Source: Desulfolinea sp964487745
GTDB taxonomy: Bacteria; Chloroflexota; Anaerolineae; Anaerolineales; Villigracilaceae
Reading direction: 5' to 3'
Length of the DNA: 64,000 nucleotides
NCBI GenBank assembly: GCA_964487745.1
Contig: CAZASG010000019.1
Coordinates: 1-64,000, forward strand
The notes under the pieces were generated by a model. That model was not told the DNA's origin. It saw only the letters and a program-made list of their open reading frames with translations, and did no database searches. Position 1 is the stretch's first letter; each line of letters opens with the position of its first letter. This document shows positions 17,432 through 26,608 of this stretch, piece by piece. The position numbers and the translations under genes are program-made.

Positions 17432-18137
17432 TGTCCTCTCCATTTCTTTTGATGGGCATAATTGTACTCTCTAAGAAGAGAGGTTCAACATCCAAGCCCA
17501 GATTCTTATACAATTCTGGTGGAACGCTGATATCTGCCAGATAAAGATCGCCGACCACATCTTTGGCGGCTTCAGTCAATAAACCGACTTTAGGGAGTGC
17601 CAAAGTCAGCGTGCTTCGCGCGCGGATACAAGGCTTGCCCGGTGCTCCCGAACTTGTGTCCAGCCCTGAGGGTGCGTCCAGTGACAAAACCGGTATGCCT
17701 GATGCATTGACCTGATCGATAGCGGTTGCCACATCCGAGCGCGGATCTCCAACGAGACCGTAGCCGATGATCGCATCCACGATCAGGTTAGCTCCGAGCA
17801 AGTTGAAGTTGGGTTCGTTTCGGTATCCTATCTTTTGTAGAATCTTCCATTGGCGGGCAGTGACCTCTTTTAGTGGGCCATCTCCAATAAGCGCCAGATG
17901 GACATCTACGCTACGATTGTGAAGATGGCGAGCGGCAACCATCCCGCCGCCGCCGTTATTTCCTGCACCACAGAGGATAATAACTTTTTTGTCAGAATTT
18001 TCGAGCATTTGCAAAGCAAGTTTGGCAAGATTCCTGCCTGCATTTTCCATCATTTGAAGTAAGTGGATACCATAAACTTCGATCATCAGACGGTCTACTT
18101 CAATCATTTCAGTTGTAGTCAATGCTGGGATTTTCAT
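17424..18137 (-). CDS. nnrE: NAD(P)H-hydrate epimerase (YjeF_N domain)
   Basis: A 237-residue YjeF_N protein that epimerises damaged NADHX/NADPHX so that the dehydratase can repair it. The signature parts are present: MMENAGRNLA, LCGAGNNGGGGMVAARHL (nucleotide loop), IVDAIIGYGLVGD and LDAPSGLDTSSG. Many bacteria fuse this domain to the NnrD dehydratase; here the protein ends after the epimerase domain, so NnrD must be encoded elsewhere if the pathway is complete. Start taken as ATG 18137 (MKIPALTTTEM); a TTG six codons earlier is possible. It is followed in the operon by the glutaredoxin-like gene. Confidence 0.85.
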   Translation of the reverse strand: MKIPALTTTEMIEVDRLMIEVYGIHLLQMMENAGRNLAKLALQMLENSDKKVIILCGAGNNGGGGMVAARHLHNRSVDVHLALIGDGPLKEVTARQWKILQKIGYRNEPNFNLLGANLIVDAIIGYGLVGDPRSDVATAIDQVNASGIPVLSLDAPSGLDTSSGAPGKPCIRARSTLTLALPKVGLLTEAAKDVVGDLYLADISVPPELYKNLGLDVEPLFLESTIMPIKRNGEDNV

Positions 18138-18513
18138 AGTTTTATGACGCCGCAAATAAGGACAACCTTACTCTAGTACTTGTTGCTATTTTCATCAAAG
18201 CGGGTATCATATACATAAGCGGGCGTTTGGGGGTTTTATTCGTGTAGAGATAACATAGTTTTGTTTACCGTTGGGCGTGGTTTTGATGAAGTAACGTTTG
18301 CTTCAGTTATATTTGTGATGAAGTATTTAATAGGATATAATTTGTCTTATTAAGTGCGCCAAGTACGTAAAAGCTATCTAAGCAATGAGAAGTTTGCGTA
18401 TTTGTAATTTATAGTAGACCCTTTTAGGTTGAAATTTGCGACTATTCTTATAAAGTAGATATAGATGAATAAGAAGGACGTTTTTGGTAAGAAGTTTTTT
18501 GTGAGGTGAATGG
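18138..18513. other. AT-rich intergenic region before the second polysaccharide operon
   Basis: About 375 bases without a convincing gene. The DNA is AT-rich and should hold the divergent promoters of nnrE and of the long exopolysaccharide operon. TTGAAA at 18429 and TATAAA at 18449 are present but spaced only 14 bases apart, so no promoter is assigned. No riboswitch fold or operator palindrome was recognised. Confidence 0.4.
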
Positions 18514-19386
18514 GTGAAAAGCTTAAGAGATTCGATTGTTCTTTTATTAGGTTTCTTTTCAATAGTTTTTGGTATCGCACAGGTTGAGGGTTTTGAAAAT
18601 AATGTTCTTAACTTTCAGGCAGCCTTTTTTATAATGTTGGCTGTAGCCACGGTGCTGGGGGTTTTGGGTCCATCACGAATAAAAATCTCTTTATATAGCT
18701 ATATCATAATCTGGTCGATCATTTATGTTCTTGTTTGGACATTTTACTGGCGTTTCTTGCCCAATCCTCGTAATTTACAAGAATTGGGAGTGCAGTTTTT
18801 GCTGATAGAGATTGGCGCAGGTCTCTCTCATGCAATTGGACAAAATATCGCTCAAGTTGATCGTTTACTCGAAGGGCTTTCTTCGAGAACTTACCCAAAC
18901 AGAACGCTGAATGTTGAGGCTGCTCGTGATCGTATTAGCGCAGAATTGACGCGAAGCCGCCGATACAATCGTCCTTTATCTGTTCTTGTTCTGGAGTTTA
19001 GCGAGATTAAAGAGCAAGATCAAAAGGCTGAGTTGGTCCAAAAAGATTTGCTCAAACGTTTCACTTTTGCCAAAATAGGGCAACTCTTGGGAGATTATGC
19101 GCGCCAAACAGATCTGATCCTGGATGATCGCTCAGAGCATTTTATTATCGTTTGCCCCGAGACAGATTATCAGGCGGTCTCTGTATTGGCAGATCGAATC
19201 AGAGGCGCGATCAAGGATCAGTTGAATACTTGGATCAAGTGGGGGACAGCGTCTTTTCCAAACGAAGCACTCACTTTTGATGATTTAATAAGCACTGCGC
19301 ATAGTCGTATTTCTCGCTCTGATTCACAGATTGAAGTTCCTGCCCCTGCTTTCGTTGAAACAGAGATGGATAGTAAAGGTAATTAA
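18514..19386 (+). CDS. Membrane protein with degenerate GGDEF domain and intact RxxD I-site
   Basis: 290 residues. About four membrane helices lie in the first 107 residues. A GGDEF-fold domain follows, starting EAARDRISAELTRSRRYNRP, with LSVLVLEF and a later ADRIRGAI helix. The active-site signature reads RSEHF (206-210) instead of GGDEF, so synthesis of cyclic-di-GMP is not expected. The inhibitory-site motif is kept as RQTD (197-200) at the canonical distance. This matches receptor-type domains such as PelD. It is the first gene of the operon; GTG start at 18514 after GTGAGGTG. Inferred role: cyclic-di-GMP sensor for the exopolysaccharide machinery. Confidence 0.75.
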   Translation: MKSLRDSIVLLLGFFSIVFGIAQVEGFENNVLNFQAAFFIMLAVATVLGVLGPSRIKISLYSYIIIWSIIYVLVWTFYWRFLPNPRNLQELGVQFLLIEIGAGLSHAIGQNIAQVDRLLEGLSSRTYPNRTLNVEAARDRISAELTRSRRYNRPLSVLVLEFSEIKEQDQKAELVQKDLLKRFTFAKIGQLLGDYARQTDLILDDRSEHFIIVCPETDYQAVSVLADRIRGAIKDQLNTWIKWGTASFPNEALTFDDLISTAHSRISRSDSQIEVPAPAFVETEMDSKGN

Positions 19387-19391
19387 TTTGT

Positions 19392-20069
19392 ATGGCATAT
19401 TCTTACTCTATAAACGGACAACATTGGATCAAGAAGTTTGATCCGAGCAAGCGGGTGTTGTCAATAAATGGCTACTATTTTGCGAAACGAGTCTTTGATC
19501 TGGTTGGTGTGTTGCTGGCAATGCCAATATGGTTACCCTTATTAGGCGTGATCGCCCTTTTGATCCGCATTACTTCCCCCGGTGCATCCCCTGTCTTCTC
19601 GCAAACGCGTACGGGAAGGGGAGGACATCGTTTTCAAATGTATAAGTTTCGTACCATGGTTCCCAATGCAGAAGCCTTGAAGGAGAAATACGCGCATCTA
19701 AATGAGTTACAGTGGCCTGATTTTAAGATCACAAATGATCCTCGGATCACGAAAATAGGGCGCTTTCTGCGAAAGACAAGTTTGGATGAATTACCTCAAT
19801 TGTTTAACGTACTCAAAGGAGATATGAGCTTAGTTGGTCCACGCCCAACATCCTTTGGTGCAGAAACGTATCAGCTTTGGCAAACCGAGCGTTTGGACGT
19901 AGTACCAGGAATTACGGGTTTATGGCAAGTTTTTGGTCGTGCCCGCCTCGAGTTCGATGATCGCCTTCGTTTGGATATTGCCTATATTGAGCGAGCCAGC
20001 TTATGGTTGGATCTAAACATACTTATACAAACCGTTGTTGCTGTTTTCAAACAACGTGGCGCTAAATAA
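19392..20069 (+). CDS. Priming polyprenyl-phosphate sugar transferase (short form)
   Basis: A 225-residue monotopic phosphoglycosyl transferase that transfers a sugar-1-phosphate to undecaprenyl phosphate. One hydrophobic re-entrant segment (about 35-60, FDLVGVLLAMPIWLPLLGV) precedes QMYKFRTM, the catalytic SLDELPQLFN pair, SLVGPRPTSF and GLWQVFGRARL. It lacks the four-helix and Rossmann N-terminal part of the locus-1 enzyme, so the window has two priming enzymes of different architecture. It sits between the two GGDEF-like genes and begins 5 bases after the first. Confidence 0.92.
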   Translation: MAYSYSINGQHWIKKFDPSKRVLSINGYYFAKRVFDLVGVLLAMPIWLPLLGVIALLIRITSPGASPVFSQTRTGRGGHRFQMYKFRTMVPNAEALKEKYAHLNELQWPDFKITNDPRITKIGRFLRKTSLDELPQLFNVLKGDMSLVGPRPTSFGAETYQLWQTERLDVVPGITGLWQVFGRARLEFDDRLRLDIAYIERASLWLDLNILIQTVVAVFKQRGAK

Positions 20070-20142
20070 CATGAAAACGTTTTTCTTGACAGAACAATTT
20101 TAGACATTTTTTGATTTTGGACAGTATTTGCTTGGAGGAATG

Positions 20143-21279
20143 ATGGAGATTAAACTATATTTTCGAATGTTGCAGCGAGGTTGGTGGATAATTCTTCTAA
20201 CAGCCATGGTTGGTTTGTCGGTTTCTTTGGCCCTCTCTTATGTGGCAATTCCTCAGTATGAAGCTTCTGCTCTCTACATTTTGAGTCCTGCCTCGTCGAT
20301 CACAAGCAAGAATGATGTTGTTGACAGTCTGGACACATTAGACCGACCATCAATTGCGGCCACTTATGCTGAAATCTTAAATAGCAATCGTATCTTTATA
20401 AGTGCGTGCAATCTTCTAGGGCAAGATCCAACTGCTATCGCAAAAGACTACACGATCCAAACCGTAGTTTTACCAGAATCTAGTGTTTTGTCCCTTGCTG
20501 TTAAGGGTCCGGACCCTCAATTGGTAACTTCCCTTGCTAATGCAACAGGTCAAGAAGCGATTAGCTTTTCTCGATCTTTGAATCAGGCTTATGAGTTGCA
20601 TATTCTCGATAGTGCAATTCTCCCTATAGCGCCTTTTAGCCCACAACCTCTTCGTGATTCAGTTGTTGGTTTTGTACTTGGGCTTGCAGCAGGTGTAGTT
20701 TTAGCTGTGTTGAGCGAACAGATTCGTGTCCCGATAGAGGTATATCGAAATCGCTTGCGTGTGGATAGTGATACAGGTGTCTTCAATCAAAAGTATTTTT
20801 CTCGCTTGGTCGAAGAGGAAGTGGGAGATAGTCCAGATAATGAGCTCTCGGTTGGTATTGTAGAACTGAATGGTCTGGCTGATTTCCTGGGAACACTACC
20901 ATCGGCTGGCGTCCATGCTTTGCTGTCGAAAGTTACAACAATATTGCGACTCGAATTGCGAGGTAATGACGTGATTGGGCGCTGGAATGAGATCAGTTTC
21001 TCTCTGCTTTTGCCCACTACCACCGGCGTGGCAGCTCACCGCACATTTGATCGTGTATACCAGGCTTTAGCTGAACCCATTCATCTTTCTGCCTATGGCG
21101 TTACTGTGAATTTAGATCCCCATATTGGCGGAGCGGTATATAGCAAATCAATAACATCCAAAGAATTGATCGAGAAATCAGAAAGTTCTCTCGAGCGAGC
21201 TCGCCGAGGTGATGCTGAGCCCGTTTATGTTTGGGAATTTAAAAGTCCTTTTTGGGTTCAAGATAAGGTAGAAAAATAG
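20143..21279 (+). CDS. Wzz chain-length determinant fused to a degenerate GGDEF domain
   Basis: About 378 residues. The N-terminal part is a Wzz protein: helix 1 (about 13-35), a periplasmic segment with ALYILSPASS, the proline motif PIAPFSPQPLRD, and helix 2 (about 174-194). The cytoplasmic C-terminus is not a tyrosine kinase but a GGDEF fold starting DSDTGVFNQKYFSRL. Its signature is NEISF instead of GGDEF, while the RxxD inhibitory site survives as RGND (about 273-276) with normal spacing. Predicted: chain-length control by cyclic-di-GMP binding. The ATG at 20143 is 4 bases after GGAGG; an ATG at 20140 is adjacent. Confidence 0.82.
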   Translation: MEIKLYFRMLQRGWWIILLTAMVGLSVSLALSYVAIPQYEASALYILSPASSITSKNDVVDSLDTLDRPSIAATYAEILNSNRIFISACNLLGQDPTAIAKDYTIQTVVLPESSVLSLAVKGPDPQLVTSLANATGQEAISFSRSLNQAYELHILDSAILPIAPFSPQPLRDSVVGFVLGLAAGVVLAVLSEQIRVPIEVYRNRLRVDSDTGVFNQKYFSRLVEEEVGDSPDNELSVGIVELNGLADFLGTLPSAGVHALLSKVTTILRLELRGNDVIGRWNEISFSLLLPTTTGVAAHRTFDRVYQALAEPIHLSAYGVTVNLDPHIGGAVYSKSITSKELIEKSESSLERARRGDAEPVYVWEFKSPFWVQDKVEK

Positions 21280-21286
21280 AACACCA

Positions 21287-22792
21287 ATGAAATCCGAAAA
21301 TGTAAAAACCCCTTGGTTGGGCGACCAATCATCAATCCAGAGTTATATCCTCTCTGTTCTCTTTTTTGTCCTTGCGATTGGAGCAGGTGTTGTTGCTTCG
21401 CTTGTAGGGAGAGAGCTTGGGTGGGTCAGCCTTTTTGCGCTACCTGGATTGGTAGTGGGTGTAGCCATTTTGCTTCAGCCTGATTTTGGGGTGGCAGCAT
21501 TTTCGATGGTTATTTATTTCCAGCTGAAAAGAGCTCTTACGATTTACCACCCGGGGTTTCCGGGCTATCTTTCGCCAGCCTATCCCTTGCTGGGTGCTTT
21601 AGTATTCCTGATTGTATGGCGGCTGTTTATATATGGAGATCGCCCCGAAGGCTGGAAGCGTACAAGCTTTATTTTTATTCTCTCAGCTTTTTGGTTGTTT
21701 TCAGCCATCACGGCAGGTGATCCTGTTCAAGGCATGGTCAAGTTCCAAAAGTATGCTGAAAATTCACTTTTTGCCTTCGTGATCGTCTTTTTTCTTCAGC
21801 GCCCAACTTCCTTGAAGCGTGTTTTGTGGAGCTTGCTAGTTGCAGGTATTTTTACGGCTGGTTTGACGGTTTTTCAAAATCTGACCTCTACTTTTTCAAG
21901 CAATTATGCAGGATTTGCACAGTGGGAATATTCTTCTACCAATGGATCTACAAACTATCGTGCAGCAGGGTTATATGGAAATGCAAATGCCTATGCCCAA
22001 TCACTTATCGTTTTGGTGCCCATTGCCCTGGATAGAGTATGGCATGAAAAAAGAACTTTGATCCGAGCCATTGCAGTTATAGCACTTGCTGTTTGTACTC
22101 TGGCTATCTTTTTTACGTATTCACGAAATGGCTTTGTTACCCTTGTTTTTACACTGGGGTTTCTCATTGCTATGCGTCGCCCAAATATTATGCCTTTGGC
22201 AATCACAGGGGTGTTGGCTCTATTGCTGCTTCAGTTTATGCCTGCTACTTACTCAGAACGTTTATCCACCCTCTTCCAATTTTCTTCATCCAGCCCAACA
22301 AGTGTTGTTTCTGATCAATCATTTCGTGGGCGAATGAGTGAGAATATAGCAGCATTGCAAATGTTCCAAGATAATCCTTTGTTTGGTGTAGGGCTAGATA
22401 ATTTTGAAGTTAATTATCAGGATTATTCTCGAAAAATAGGATTAGATCCTCGCAGAACAGCACGCGCTCCCGCGAGTTTTTATCTAGAGCTTCTTTCTGA
22501 ACAGGGGTTAGTGGGCACAACCGTCTTTCTCTTTTTTATCGTGATGGTTTTTCGCAGTCTTTGGAGGGCGCGGAACCTGTTCACCTTACTAGGCATGGAA
22601 GATGAAGCGCACCTGACCCTTGCTTATATTTCAGGTTTGCTGGGGTATATGTTCTTTTACATATCTAAAAGTGGATCATACTCAAACGCTTTCTGGATAC
22701 TCCTGGGAATTGCGCTCTCTTTTGAGCAGGTTGCAATTAATAGCCGTAATTCCCGACAAGAAGATCGTATTCGCATCGCTCAGAGGCTCTAA
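21287..22792 (+). CDS. Wzy-type O-antigen polymerase/ligase
   Basis: A 501-residue polytopic membrane protein with about eleven helices. A long periplasmic loop with YRAAGLYGNANAYAQ and later NPLFGVGLDNFEVNYQDY is the Wzy_C signature. Positioned between Wzz and Wzx, it is almost certainly the block polymerase that joins repeat units on the periplasmic side. It starts 7 bases after the Wzz gene and shares one base with the next start (TAATG), showing tight coupling. The window thus encodes two Wzy-family proteins, one per locus. Confidence 0.88.
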   Translation: MKSENVKTPWLGDQSSIQSYILSVLFFVLAIGAGVVASLVGRELGWVSLFALPGLVVGVAILLQPDFGVAAFSMVIYFQLKRALTIYHPGFPGYLSPAYPLLGALVFLIVWRLFIYGDRPEGWKRTSFIFILSAFWLFSAITAGDPVQGMVKFQKYAENSLFAFVIVFFLQRPTSLKRVLWSLLVAGIFTAGLTVFQNLTSTFSSNYAGFAQWEYSSTNGSTNYRAAGLYGNANAYAQSLIVLVPIALDRVWHEKRTLIRAIAVIALAVCTLAIFFTYSRNGFVTLVFTLGFLIAMRRPNIMPLAITGVLALLLLQFMPATYSERLSTLFQFSSSSPTSVVSDQSFRGRMSENIAALQMFQDNPLFGVGLDNFEVNYQDYSRKIGLDPRRTARAPASFYLELLSEQGLVGTTVFLFFIVMVFRSLWRARNLFTLLGMEDEAHLTLAYISGLLGYMFFYISKSGSYSNAFWILLGIALSFEQVAINSRNSRQEDRIRIAQRL

Positions 22793-24276
22793 TGAATCCT
22801 TCAGCAGAACCAACTAAATTTGGACATGTTGCGATTCAAGGAACTGCATGGCGATATGCGTCATACTTTGGGGGAAAGCTCATGGTGTTTCTTAGCACCC
22901 TTGTTTTGGCGCGCTTGCTTTCTCCGGAAGATTTTGGAGTAGTAGGATATGCTCTTGCCTCGATTGCTTTTTTGGATATTGCCAGCGACCTGGGCATGGC
23001 TGAAGCAGTGGTTTTCCACAAAGAGGACAACAAAACAAATTCAACAGCGTTCTGGGTTAGTCTGGGGATAGGTTTTTTTTTATTCGCATTATCATGGGTA
23101 ATCGCTCCATATTTAGCAATTTACTTCAAAGATGATCGGGTGATTCCGGTTTTTCGTGCAATCACATTGACTTTTCCTGCTACGGCGCTTGGTAGCACCC
23201 ACGACGCACTTCTGCGTAAACAGCTGGCTTTTGGAAAAACTGCCATGCCTGAATTTTTACGTGCACTGACCAAAGGTGTGGTTTCTGTTCTTCTGGCAAT
23301 TTGGGGCTTTGGTGCATGGAGCCTTGTTTGGGGGCAAGTGGGAGGCACTTTTGTTGCTTCGATCGTTTTGTGGATTATTACAACTTGGCGACCAACTTTC
23401 GAATTTGACGCAGCAAAAGCCAAAGCTCTGATTGCTTATGGCTTGAAATATATCGGGACGGACGTGCTTTCCGTTTTGTTGCTCAACCTGGATTATTTGT
23501 TGATCGGTCGTTATTTAGGTGCAGCTGCGTTGGGTATTTATGTGTTGGCTTATCGTGTCCCAGAGTTGCTGATCTTGCAATTTGCCCGAATTCTGAGCAA
23601 GGTGACCTTTCCAATTTATACAAAGATGCGTGATATTCCTGGCGGTATGGCGCGTGGATTTGGGAAAGCGACAGGTTATGTTTCGCTCCTGACCGTTCCG
23701 ATGGGAATAGGATTGCTGCTCATTGCTCGTCCCTTTACATTGATCTTCTTAACGGATAAGTGGGAAGGTGCAATTCCCGTTATGCAGGGAATCGCAATAT
23801 ATTGCTTATTCCTTTCATTGATTCATAATACCAGCAGCGTTTATAAAGCGCTGGGTAAATTTGATGTAATGACTTGGCTTGGAATAACACGCCTGGTATT
23901 TTTATTCCCTGCTCTATGGTGGGCAACCGCCTCTGTTGGATCTATTGTTGCGGTTGGATGGATGCACGCACTTGTTGCCTTTATAGGAAGCTTGATCAGT
24001 TTACTCGTTACCGCACGTATATTGAGCTTGCCTCTGCGCGAATTAATTAAATTGCTAAGCCCCTCGATCTTTTCAGGTACCGTGATGGGTTTTGTTGTTT
24101 ATCTCATATTGCAATTGACAAATTCGCTTTCGTCGCTTGGGCAACTTCTGGTCGCCATCCCCGCAGGTGGTTTGGTTTATTTAGCAGTTTTATGGTTTGT
24201 CCAACGCGATCTGGTTCTCGGCGCTTATGAAAAAGTAGTTGCTGCTATTTTGGGCAGAAAACAGGAATTCGCTTAG
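22792..24276 (+). CDS. Wzx-type polysaccharide flippase (MOP superfamily)
   Basis: 494 residues with 12-14 membrane helices and the features of PST/MOP exporters: the N-terminal AWRYASYFGGKLMVFLSTLV, LARLLSPEDFGVVG, then SDLGMAEAVVF and the mid-protein LLIGRYLGAAALGIYVLAYR. It should flip undecaprenyl-linked repeat units across the cytoplasmic membrane for the polymerase. The ATG overlaps the Wzy stop codon. It is the only flippase in the window, so locus 1 must use another one, or share this one. Confidence 0.92.
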   Translation: MNPSAEPTKFGHVAIQGTAWRYASYFGGKLMVFLSTLVLARLLSPEDFGVVGYALASIAFLDIASDLGMAEAVVFHKEDNKTNSTAFWVSLGIGFFLFALSWVIAPYLAIYFKDDRVIPVFRAITLTFPATALGSTHDALLRKQLAFGKTAMPEFLRALTKGVVSVLLAIWGFGAWSLVWGQVGGTFVASIVLWIITTWRPTFEFDAAKAKALIAYGLKYIGTDVLSVLLLNLDYLLIGRYLGAAALGIYVLAYRVPELLILQFARILSKVTFPIYTKMRDIPGGMARGFGKATGYVSLLTVPMGIGLLLIARPFTLIFLTDKWEGAIPVMQGIAIYCLFLSLIHNTSSVYKALGKFDVMTWLGITRLVFLFPALWWATASVGSIVAVGWMHALVAFIGSLISLLVTARILSLPLRELIKLLSPSIFSGTVMGFVVYLILQLTNSLSSLGQLLVAIPAGGLVYLAVLWFVQRDLVLGAYEKVVAAILGRKQEFA

Positions 24277-24277
24277 G

Positions 24278-25438
24278 ATGCAAATGATGAATGGCGTGGT
24301 TATGCTGGTTAATGAATTTCCGCCCATCTCTGGTGGGTCTGAGAAACAAGCGGAGCGCCTTGCGACTTTTATGGCTGCGCAAGGTAAGCCGGTTTGGGTA
24401 GTTACGCGTCGCTTTCCCGGACTTGCGGCGAAAGAAAAGCGTGATGGTTTTGTTGTCATACGTCCTGCGACATTTGGTCCTGGCAAGTTCAAGACATTAA
24501 CTTTTGTATTGGGTTCGCTTTGGTTATTGTGGAAGCTCCGCAAAGAATACGAGATATTACATGCGCATATGCTTTTCGGTGCAGCTTTTGCGGCAGTATT
24601 TGCAGGGCGTGTGATGAACAAGCGCTCAATTGTTAAGTTGGGCAGCAGTGGAGGTTCAGGCGAAATAGAAGTTTCGCGTCGCACACGCAGAGGTCAATTA
24701 CGGTTGGCTCTTTTGCGTCGCTGGGCAGACAGGGTCATTGTTCTTGATGAAATAATGCAAGCCGAAGCAATTTCTGTTGGTATTGCCTCCGAAAAGATCA
24801 AGCTGATAAGCAATGGCATTGATGCACAAACATTTTCTGCACCTACTGGGACGAATAAAGCAGACATTATGCCTGACGGGAAGGTGAATATACTTTTTGT
24901 CGGACGCTTGGTGGATGAGAAATCTTTGCCAACTTTACTAAAAGCGTTTCAAAAAGCCCTGATAACTTGTCCTGATCTTTACCTTACGCTTGTTGGAGAT
25001 GGTCAGGAGCGGGAAGTCCTCTTGAAGTTAGCCGCTACTTTAGAAATTACCGATCATATTACCTTTGCTGGTAAACAAGATAACGTACATGCTTATCTTT
25101 CCCATGCCGATATATTTGTTTTGCCTTCAAAAACAGAAGGAATGTCCAATGCCTTGCTCGAAGGCATGGCGGCAAGTCTGCCATGCTTGGCAACGCCTGT
25201 GGGTGCCAGTCCACGAGTGCTAGATGATGGAAAGAGCGGAATGTTACTTCCCGTTGGGGATGTCGATGCTTGGGCGCAGGCTTTATCAGAAATAGGACAT
25301 GATCCAGAGCGCCGGAAAAGCTTAGGGCGGGCAGCGAGAGGGCGTATCATGTCGGAGTATGATTTTTCGATCATCGGTGCTCGTTACAAATCTCTTTATG
25401 CTGAGTTGGTGGACTCCGGCGCTGAGGGGAGAGGGTAG
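24278..25438 (+). CDS. GT4-family glycosyltransferase
   Basis: A GT-B transferase of about 386 residues. The N-terminal strand VVMLVNEFPPISGGSEKQ, the LHAHMLFGAAFA segment and the C-terminal nucleotide-sugar region with LFVGRLVDEKSLPTLLKAF and the EX7E motif EGMSNALLE place it in GT4. The first good start is ATG 24278, two bases after the flippase stop; the open frame upstream belongs to the flippase. Likely adds one sugar of the repeat unit on the cytoplasmic side. Sugar specificity unknown. Confidence 0.85.
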   Translation: MQMMNGVVMLVNEFPPISGGSEKQAERLATFMAAQGKPVWVVTRRFPGLAAKEKRDGFVVIRPATFGPGKFKTLTFVLGSLWLLWKLRKEYEILHAHMLFGAAFAAVFAGRVMNKRSIVKLGSSGGSGEIEVSRRTRRGQLRLALLRRWADRVIVLDEIMQAEAISVGIASEKIKLISNGIDAQTFSAPTGTNKADIMPDGKVNILFVGRLVDEKSLPTLLKAFQKALITCPDLYLTLVGDGQEREVLLKLAATLEITDHITFAGKQDNVHAYLSHADIFVLPSKTEGMSNALLEGMAASLPCLATPVGASPRVLDDGKSGMLLPVGDVDAWAQALSEIGHDPERRKSLGRAARGRIMSEYDFSIIGARYKSLYAELVDSGAEGRG

Positions 25439-25442
25439 AGCT

Positions 25443-26603
25443 GTGACTGAAATTCGCGTTTTGCAGCTCATTGACGGGCTAAATATTGGTGGCGCAGAAA
25501 TGATTTTGCTTGACCTGTCCAAAGGCTTGCGAGAGCGGGGAATTCATGTCAGCATCGGTTACAGTACTCCAGGCCCCCTTGCAGATACGTTGACATCTGA
25601 TGGATTCGACCTCGCGAGGTTACCTCGTCTGATGCGCGTTGATCCGCTTCTTTTTATTAATATATATCGACTGATCAAACGTGTGCGTCCACATATCGTC
25701 CATACACATCTTTTCAAAAGTGACTTTCACGGACGCTTGGCAGCCCGTCTCGCCGGTGTTCCCGTGGTGATTTCAACTTTGCATAGCACAGATCGCTGGG
25801 CGCAAAAATTCCCGCTTGGCTTGCTCTACGGTTGGACAGCTAAGTTCGCAGACCGCATTATTGCTGTCTCGGATGATTTACGCGTCTTTCATCAGGAGCA
25901 TACCCATGTGCCGGAAGAAAAATTTATCACCATAGAAAATGGTGTTGACCTAACACGTCATACTTTTTCAGATGTGGCGAGAGGAAAGCTTCGTAAAGAA
26001 TTCCGTGTCGAAGAAACCGACATACTTTTTTGCATCATCGGAAGACTAACCCAGCCAAAAGATCATGAAACTTTTTTGCAGGCAGCATCAAAAATCAAGA
26101 ATAAGATCAAGGAAGCCCGCTTTTTGATTGTGGGTGATGGACCCTTACGACAAGATTTGGAGAGCCGCTCTCTCGAACTGGGTCTTCAAGGGGTGGTAGA
26201 GTTTACCGGGTTTCGTGATGACATCCCTGAGATTATGTCTGCGCTGGATATTCTCGTCTTCTCCTCAGAATGGGAAGGATTACCTGTCACGCTGCTTGAG
26301 GGGATGGCTGCGTCCCGCGCAATTGTAGCCACCGCTGTGGGCGGGATACCTGCCGTAGTGAGAGACGGAAAGGAAGCCATCCTCGTTCCGCCAAAAGTGC
26401 CGAATGCGCTGGCTCGCGCGTGCATTCAGCTTGCTTCCGATTCCGAACTTCGTCTCAGTCTTGGGTATGCTGCCCTGACTCGTGCGACCTCAGCCTACAG
26501 CATCTCCGCTATGGTCGACCGAACGATGTCGTTGTATAAAAACCTCTTGGAAGGCAAAGGGCTTGGACAATTAGCTCAGCCCCAAAAGCAAGAGTTGGTG
26601 TAG
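25443..26603 (+). CDS. GT4-family glycosyltransferase
   Basis: A protein of about 386 residues. The N-terminal VLQLIDGLNIGGAEMILLDL is the classic GT4 glycine-rich acceptor-domain start, followed by HIVHTHLFKSDFHGRLAARL. The donor domain has IGRLTQPKDHETFLQAA, ARFLIVGDGPLR and the EX7E element EGLPVTLLE. Start chosen as GTG 25443, preceded by GGGAGAGGG; the frame upstream only overlaps the previous gene. Located 4 bases after it. Cytoplasmic, for repeat-unit assembly. Confidence 0.86.
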   Translation: MTEIRVLQLIDGLNIGGAEMILLDLSKGLRERGIHVSIGYSTPGPLADTLTSDGFDLARLPRLMRVDPLLFINIYRLIKRVRPHIVHTHLFKSDFHGRLAARLAGVPVVISTLHSTDRWAQKFPLGLLYGWTAKFADRIIAVSDDLRVFHQEHTHVPEEKFITIENGVDLTRHTFSDVARGKLRKEFRVEETDILFCIIGRLTQPKDHETFLQAASKIKNKIKEARFLIVGDGPLRQDLESRSLELGLQGVVEFTGFRDDIPEIMSALDILVFSSEWEGLPVTLLEGMAASRAIVATAVGGIPAVVRDGKEAILVPPKVPNALARACIQLASDSELRLSLGYAALTRATSAYSISAMVDRTMSLYKNLLEGKGLGQLAQPQKQELV

Positions 26604-26608
26604 TAGCA

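Noticed and set aside
18429..18454. Sigma-70 promoter TTGAAA...TATAAA before the GGDEF-like gene
   Set aside because: The spacer is only 14 bases, too short for a normal promoter.
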